A DNA stretch of 10,373 nucleotides, taken from NCBI GenBank assembly GCA_937880125.1, contig CALFLU010000042.1, positions 1-10,373 on the forward strand, written 5' to 3'. The notes below the pieces were generated by a model, which saw nothing but the letters and a program-made list of their open reading frames with translations, did not search any database and was not told the origin of the DNA. The position numbers and the translations under genes are program-made. Positions 6,559 to 10,373 of this stretch are shown here, in pieces; positions within the stretch are counted from its first letter, which is position 1, and each line of letters starts with the position of its first letter. The stretch comes from an uncultured Eubacteriaceae bacterium (GTDB lineage: Bacteria; Bacillota; Clostridia; Eubacteriales; UBA1433).

Positions 6559-7086
6559 ATGAAAATGAAAAAATGGTTGGTTTTATGTTTTATCGCTGTT
6601 TTCGCGCTGGCTATGGTAGGCTGTGGCGGCGGTGATAAAAGCAACAACAATAACAACAGTGATCCCAAACCGGCAGCAACGAAAGTTTATCAAGGGGAAG
6701 GCTTTACCATTGAGTATCCGGACACGGTAGAAGAAAGAACAACCAGTGTCGGAGAAAAAGTGCTTTCGTCCAAAGACAAAACTTTCGACATCGCACCACA
6801 GGTGTGGGACGGCGATTATGCTACATTGAAAGCGAAATGGAGTGAAAGTCAAAAGAGTTATAGCGACTATAAAACCGAAGACGTTCAAGTGGCCGGAAAA
6901 TCGTCTGTACGCATTTACTCCACCGGCGAAGCATCAGGTTCAGAGATACTGTATTTAATTCCGCTTAACGATGCGAAAACCTTGGCGCTCATAGTGACTG
7001 AATACAACTTTGTTTCAGATATGGCAAAACTGGAAAGCTATATGCCCAACGTAGAAAAAGTCATTGAAGGGCTGAAATTTCAATAA
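6559..7086 (+). CDS. Lipoprotein with a single small extracytoplasmic domain
   Basis: This is a 175-residue secreted lipoprotein. It has a Lys-rich start, a hydrophobic core (about 6-20) and a lipobox AMVGC with Cys22. A low-complexity Gly/Asn linker follows (23-40), including a run of five Asn. The mature domain (about 43-175) runs from VYQGEGFTIEYPD to VEKVIEGLKFQ. The opening GFTIEYPD and the ending with a short helix and SL/GL-K-F resemble PsbP/DcrB-like small domains. That resemblance is from memory and is weak. ATG 6559 follows AAAAAAGGAG at about 7 bases; a second Met at residue 3 is a less likely start. The gene has candidate promoters upstream and a strong terminator 25 bases downstream, so it is probably monocistronic. 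Function is unknown. Confidence 0.87.
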   Translation: MKMKKWLVLCFIAVFALAMVGCGGGDKSNNNNNSDPKPAATKVYQGEGFTIEYPDTVEERTTSVGEKVLSSKDKTFDIAPQVWDGDYATLKAKWSESQKSYSDYKTEDVQVAGKSSVRIYSTGEASGSEILYLIPLNDAKTLALIVTEYNFVSDMAKLESYMPNVEKVIEGLKFQ

Positions 7087-7110
7087 GATTATATGACAAA
7101 AGGCAGTATA

Positions 7111-7150
7111 AAAAAGACGGAACTCATCATGGGTTCCGTCTTTTTATTTT
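7111..7150 (+). terminator. Rho-independent terminator after the second lipoprotein gene
   Basis: GACGGAAC (7116-7123) pairs perfectly with GTTCCGTC (7133-7140). The stem extends outward through A/T pairs and inward by two more pairs to a 5-base loop. TTTTTATTTT follows on the + strand. The A-run on the other side means it could also act on the - strand. Confidence 0.92.
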
Positions 7151-7244
7151 GTTATCATTGACTGAGAGCAATATTATAAGGAAAATCAGCCATCAAAAGG
7201 GAAGAGGGCAGAGAAGAAAAACCAAATTGCATGGTGCTTTGTAA

Positions 7245-7274
7245 CAATAAAAAAGTCACGGTAAAACCGTGACT
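7245..7274 (-). terminator. Rho-independent terminator of the surface protein gene
   Basis: AGTCACGGT (7254-7262) and ACCGTGACT (7266-7274) form a perfect 9-bp stem with a 3-base loop. On the - strand it is followed by a T-rich tract (complement of 7247-7253). It lies about 100 bases after the surface-protein stop codon. The + strand has no T-run after it. Confidence 0.85.
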
Positions 7275-7372
7275 AAGCAGTTATATTTGTTGCGCAAGTG
7301 TGAAGTGATTCATGCAATCATACTTCATAGATAAACTGTCTATATAGGTCAATAACAATTGCCGCCAAAGAT

Positions 7373-10009
7373 TTATCGTAATCGGCTCCATTTATATTTT
7401 AGGCGTATGAGCATAATCAGCATAGCAAAAGACAGGAAGAACACACCCAGCAAGACAATAATATGATTGTTTTCTCCGGTTTGGGGAGGGGAGAGTGGAG
7501 GCTTTGCAGGGGTGTAGCTGTTTGTTACAATGAATCCTTCCTGCATGTCGCCGGAAACTGAAGAAGTGTACTTATCCACGGGCATTTCTTCGATCGTGTA
7601 GTTAATGGGTTGCCCTGATGCGGCATACTTGGCAAGACCATTGAAACTGCCTGTCCAACTGTTGCCTGCAGATAAAACCAAGCTTTTGCCGGTATCTGAA
7701 CCATCAGCGAAAAGCTTGATGGTTACGCTATTTGGCCTGATGCCGTCTTGATTATCTGCATCAGCCCAGGCTTTCGTTACCGGAATAGTGATAGTGGCCT
7801 TTTGGTTTGTAATTGTAAGGGTTGCAAGGTCTATCGATTTCTCATAATTCACGTCAAAGCCGGGAACTTTGCTTTCCTCTATAGCGGTATAAGTAAAGGG
7901 CAAAATTCTACCGTTCACCAAGCCATAACAAGGCAGTCCTGTGAATGTATGCTGCCAGTTGTTATCAGCGATAAGCTTTACGGTTTCCAAGGGAACAATG
8001 CCCCCTTCAATATCTTGGCGAATCAGTCTTATTTCAACAAAGGAGGGCAGGCCGTCAGCCAAAACCGCCCCATCAAAGTCAAGCCACTTTTTAGATACGC
8101 TGAGACCCACATCCTCAGGGTCCCCGATGATTGTATCCGAGTTGGTTGAGATGGCGCCTCCTCTGGATCCGGCCGTGTTGTTAATAAAAATCAATTGCGC
8201 TTCGGGAAAGTGTGTATTATACCAATCCGTTGCCAAGGCAATTTCTCCATAGAGTCCAAAGGAACTGGCTCGGTTTGTGTACATGTTCGAGGTCAAAATC
8301 GGATCTCCGGGCTCATACAAGTCTCCGGGATCATCTGCATACCAATGGACTTGGTCGCCCAAGAAGGTTCTTTCTTGAATGGTCATTCTGTGATAGACGG
8401 GGTCATTGTCTGTCAGAATACCGGGGATGGTTGTATCGTAGCCTTCGAAGCGAATGTCATGTCCCGTTTCATTATATTTTTCACTCATGATCAGATTGTT
8501 TTCAAGAATAGCCCCGCCCAGAGTTGAATAGCATATTGTTCGCGCAGTCGGACACGCCCAGATGCCGCCGCCCTGAGGAGCTCCGTTTTTGCTGATTAAC
8601 ACATTTTTAAGGATCAGAGTCGGTTGACCGTGCACCGAATAATCAATGGCTCCGCCCGAATTACCCGAATGGTTGCCGTCAAAAACACCTGAATTTAAAT
8701 TCAAAACATCGCCGTAATTTTTATGAAGAAAGAAATAGATGCCTCCGCCGTATAATTGCGTCTCGTTATTGCTGATGTGGTTGTTTTCGAGAGTGACCGT
8801 AAGGTTTTTTTGAGGAGAAGAGCTTGATCTGCTCGTGATGGACAAGCCTCCACCGTGTGACCAATAATGACCGGAGTTTAAAGTGCCTGAACTTACTTTG
8901 TTGGCGTCAATCACATTATCGCTGATAACCAGAGTGCCTACGCATGAAAAGGAGGCGCCGCCGCCATAGGAGTAAATCCCCGACGATGCCACAATGTTTT
9001 CGGCAATGGTATTGTTCATCATTTTTATAACAGAGTCTTGAGAGGTCGTTTCAACTCTGACAGCCCCGCCGGATGAGCCTGCACTGTTATTATGAAAGTT
9101 GTTGTTGGTTATAAGAATTTCATTTGCCTTACCGGCATCTTCAGCAAAAATGACACCGCCGTCTCCGGATTTGTGAAAATTGAATGCTTCAACGCCATCA
9201 ACGGTTAGGTTTGTGTTGCGACTGCGAATAGCACCTCCGGTTTTGCCATCCCCGTTGACATCTACCGCAGTTAATTTGCCGTTTATCAGACTGAAGGATC
9301 CGGGAATAAGAGCGGTGGAAGGCGTCGAGAGACTAAGCATCTCGTAGGATGCAATGTCTATTTGTGAAATGAGCGTATTTCCGTCCAAATCTAAAGTCAG
9401 ATTTTTTTCGACAGGGACAACCACTCTATTGGTGAGCGTTAAGTCTCCGCCTGTTAATATCAACGTATTACCTGTCTGAGCGGCAGAAAAGGCTTCTTCT
9501 AAGCTGCTGTATTCGATTCCGCTCTCAAGTATTTTAATGACGCCTGTGGCCATTAATCCCATGGATCTCATGGGCGCTTCGGTCTGATTTATTTCACTGT
9601 CCAGGGTCGTCTCTTCGCCAGGCAGTGTTTCCGCTGAAGTGCTCAATTGCGATTCGTCTAAACCTGTAGGCGTTTGTGAAGTCTCTGTTACGGGATTGCT
9701 TTCGGTGGGTAAGGTCTCTGTCGCCAAAAGTATTTCTTGGCTCAATGGTTCGGATTCCGGCTCGTTATTTTCAATATCCGATGGAGCCGCAGAATCAAAC
9801 GGACTTATATTTTCAGCCAAAACCCCTGTTTCATCGTTTGGCTGTGCAGCCGATAGGGGTTCAGAATCAGATTTCTCATTTTCAATGGTTGTTTCTGTAA
9901 CAATGGTTGCTGTTGAAGTTATCTCGGGCGTTTGAGCGAAAACCATTGACGGTAAGCTCCATAGTAATAGGAGTATCGTTAATGCCAGTGCCACAAATTT
10001 TTTATTCAT
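7373..10009 (-). CDS. Cell-wall-anchored surface protein: beta-helix, two Cna-B domains, sortase signal
   Basis: This 878-residue protein is built like a Gram-positive adhesin. A signal peptide (1-25, cleavage likely after VFA) is followed by an acidic Ser/Thr/Pro/Glu-rich stalk (about 26-150). Next comes a right-handed beta-helix (about 156-625). Its rungs are marked by recurring GGA/GGG turns at about 258, 284, 314, 349, 386, 421, 452, 480, 498 and 617, with Asn-rich NN ladders. Two Cna-B domains follow (about 636-736 and 739-833), with VSKKW and VTKAW. Lys640/Glu711 and Lys746/Glu808 are the likely isopeptide pairs. The C-terminus is a sorting signal: PPQTGE (841-846), a membrane span (about 849-868) and a basic tail. 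The usual Leu of LPXTG is replaced by Pro. The start is ATG 10009, not the GTG at 10015, which overlaps the ribosome binding site. No sortase is in the window. Ligand unknown. Confidence 0.93.
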   Translation of the reverse strand: MNKKFVALALTILLLLWSLPSMVFAQTPEITSTATIVTETTIENEKSDSEPLSAAQPNDETGVLAENISPFDSAAPSDIENNEPESEPLSQEILLATETLPTESNPVTETSQTPTGLDESQLSTSAETLPGEETTLDSEINQTEAPMRSMGLMATGVIKILESGIEYSSLEEAFSAAQTGNTLILTGGDLTLTNRVVVPVEKNLTLDLDGNTLISQIDIASYEMLSLSTPSTALIPGSFSLINGKLTAVDVNGDGKTGGAIRSRNTNLTVDGVEAFNFHKSGDGGVIFAEDAGKANEILITNNNFHNNSAGSSGGAVRVETTSQDSVIKMMNNTIAENIVASSGIYSYGGGASFSCVGTLVISDNVIDANKVSSGTLNSGHYWSHGGGLSITSRSSSSPQKNLTVTLENNHISNNETQLYGGGIYFFLHKNYGDVLNLNSGVFDGNHSGNSGGAIDYSVHGQPTLILKNVLISKNGAPQGGGIWACPTARTICYSTLGGAILENNLIMSEKYNETGHDIRFEGYDTTIPGILTDNDPVYHRMTIQERTFLGDQVHWYADDPGDLYEPGDPILTSNMYTNRASSFGLYGEIALATDWYNTHFPEAQLIFINNTAGSRGGAISTNSDTIIGDPEDVGLSVSKKWLDFDGAVLADGLPSFVEIRLIRQDIEGGIVPLETVKLIADNNWQHTFTGLPCYGLVNGRILPFTYTAIEESKVPGFDVNYEKSIDLATLTITNQKATITIPVTKAWADADNQDGIRPNSVTIKLFADGSDTGKSLVLSAGNSWTGSFNGLAKYAASGQPINYTIEEMPVDKYTSSVSGDMQEGFIVTNSYTPAKPPLSPPQTGENNHIIVLLGVFFLSFAMLIMLIRLKYKWSRLR

Positions 10010-10011
10010 AA

Positions 10012-10019
10012 TCACCTCT
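10012..10019 (-). promoter_or_regulatory. Ribosome binding site of the surface protein gene
   Basis: AGAGGTGA on the - strand lies 5 bases (from GAGG) before ATG 10009. It contains the alternative GTG at 10015, so that codon is not the start. Confidence 0.8.
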
Positions 10020-10049
10020 TAACTTTTTCAAAGTAAACATATTCATTTT

Positions 10050-10079
10050 AGTATAGCATAGGACACTGAATGTGACCAA
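10050..10079 (-). promoter_or_regulatory. Promoter of the surface protein gene (extended -10)
   Basis: On the - strand TGC-TATACT (10058-10050) is a strong extended -10 element (5 of 6 plus TGn). TTGGTC (10079-10074) lies 18 bases upstream as a weak -35. The leader would be about 35 bases. Confidence 0.65.
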
Positions 10080-10185
10080 AAAAAGAGCAATTCATATGAA
10101 ACAGATATCGTTTACGATTCAACCGATGATTATGTTGTTAAAAGAGGGGAGGAAAGCCATATTTAAAAGAAAGAGTAACAGATTC

Positions 10186-10226
10186 AAAAATAAAAAAAAT
10201 CGTCGATACGGAAAGATATCAACGAC
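10186..10226 (-). terminator. Rho-independent terminator of the tRNA cluster
   Basis: On the - strand TCGTTGATA (10225-10217) pairs with TATCGACGA (10208-10200), with one G-U pair and an 8-base loop. Eight T residues and further T-rich sequence follow. It lies just downstream of tRNA-Lys. Confidence 0.85.
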
Positions 10227-10238
10227 CGTGTTTTCATT

Positions 10239-10315
10239 TGGTACTCCTTCAGGGACTCGAACCCTGGACACCCTGATTAAGAGTCAGGTGCTCTGGCCAA
10301 CTGAGCTAAAGGAGC
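10239..10315 (-). tRNA. tRNA-Lys (anticodon CTT)
   Basis: A full cloverleaf is readable on the - strand. The acceptor stem is GCTCCTT/AAGGAGT, with a G-U first pair and discriminator A. The anticodon stem CCTGA/TCAGG has loop CTCTTAA (anticodon CTT at 10281-10279, reads AAG), and the T arm CAGGG/CCCTG has loop TTCGAGT. CCA is encoded (10241-10239). It sits 7 bases after tRNA-Trp and is the last gene before the terminator. Confidence 0.96.
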
Positions 10316-10322
10316 ATGAGTA

Positions 10323-10373
10323 TGGCAGGGGCAGAAGGACTTGAACCCTCGGCACGTGGTTTTGGAGACCACT
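10323..10373 (-). tRNA. tRNA-Trp (anticodon CCA), 5' part outside window
   Basis: The 3' two-thirds of a tRNA is present on the - strand. The anticodon stem GTGGT/ACCAC has loop CTCCAAA (anticodon CCA at 10365-10363). A T arm with TTCAAGT and the 3' strand TGCCCCT of the acceptor stem follow, with discriminator G, as expected for bacterial tRNA-Trp, and encoded CCA. The window ends at the base before the anticodon stem. It is co-transcribed with tRNA-Lys. Confidence 0.93.

Larger units (their letters stand above)
7087..7372. other. Convergent intergenic region with terminators only
   Basis: These 286 bases lie between two genes that point at each other. They hold the two intrinsic terminators listed separately. 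A bulged hairpin at 7301-7327 (TGAAGTGATT with AATC and ACTTCA, two bases bulged) has no T-run on either strand. I see no convincing gene. Confidence 0.6.

Noticed and set aside
7158..7180. TTGACT and TATAAG resembling a promoter between the convergent genes
   Set aside because: The spacer is only 11 bases, and no gene starts downstream on that strand.
7301..7327. Bulged hairpin downstream of the surface protein gene
   Set aside because: It has a 2-base bulge and no T-run on either strand; it may be chance or a 3' stabiliser, with no further support.
10072..10344. 90-codon open frame on the + strand
   Set aside because: It runs antisense through the tRNA-Lys gene and its terminator, and has no ribosome binding site.
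10239..10373. tRNA genes as attachment site for an integrated element
   Set aside because: No integrase gene and no repeat of the tRNA 3' end is visible in the window; the tRNAs are intact and followed by a normal terminator.

Overview
The window looks like chromosome from a low-to-moderate GC Gram-positive bacterium of the Firmicutes, most likely Clostridia. The support is strong AGGAGG-type ribosome binding sites, TTG start codons, two lipoproteins with Gly-rich sequence after the lipobox cysteine, a sortase-type cell-wall protein with Cna-B domains, and tRNA genes that encode CCA. I cannot name the genus.

Left part (1-3218, + strand): a tightly packed sensory operon. A 5'-truncated membrane protein, which appears to be a degenerate histidine-kinase relative, overlaps a complete NarL/DesK-type membrane histidine kinase by 4 bases. 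The kinase in turn overlaps a LuxR-type response regulator by 8 bases. The likely flow is membrane signal, kinase His314, regulator Asp54, DNA.

Middle (3312-5439, + strand): two soluble, mostly helical proteins of unknown function sit one base apart, 93 bases after the regulator, and may belong to the same transcript. Three small genes then follow with larger gaps: a lipocalin-like lipoprotein (5546-5902), a stand-alone pseudo-receiver lacking the phospho-acceptor Asp (6013-6390), and a second lipoprotein (6559-7086). The second lipoprotein ends at a clear intrinsic terminator. Both lipoproteins have candidate promoters of their own, and the first has an inverted repeat in an operator-like position.

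Right part (- strand): convergent to all of this is an 878-residue wall-anchored surface protein (7373-10009). It has a signal peptide, an acidic Ser/Thr-rich stalk, a beta-helix with GGG/GGA turns, two Cna-B domains and a non-standard PPQTG sorting signal. It has its own promoter and a downstream terminator. Beyond it, also on the - strand, are tRNA-Lys(CTT) with its terminator and the 3' part of tRNA-Trp(CCA), cut by the window edge.

The common theme is cell-envelope sensing and display: paired sensors, secreted lipoproteins and a surface adhesin. No mobile element, CRISPR array or phage module was seen. The least explained parts are the two unknown genes behind the two-component system, the pseudokinase/kinase pair, and the pseudo-receiver between two lipoproteins.
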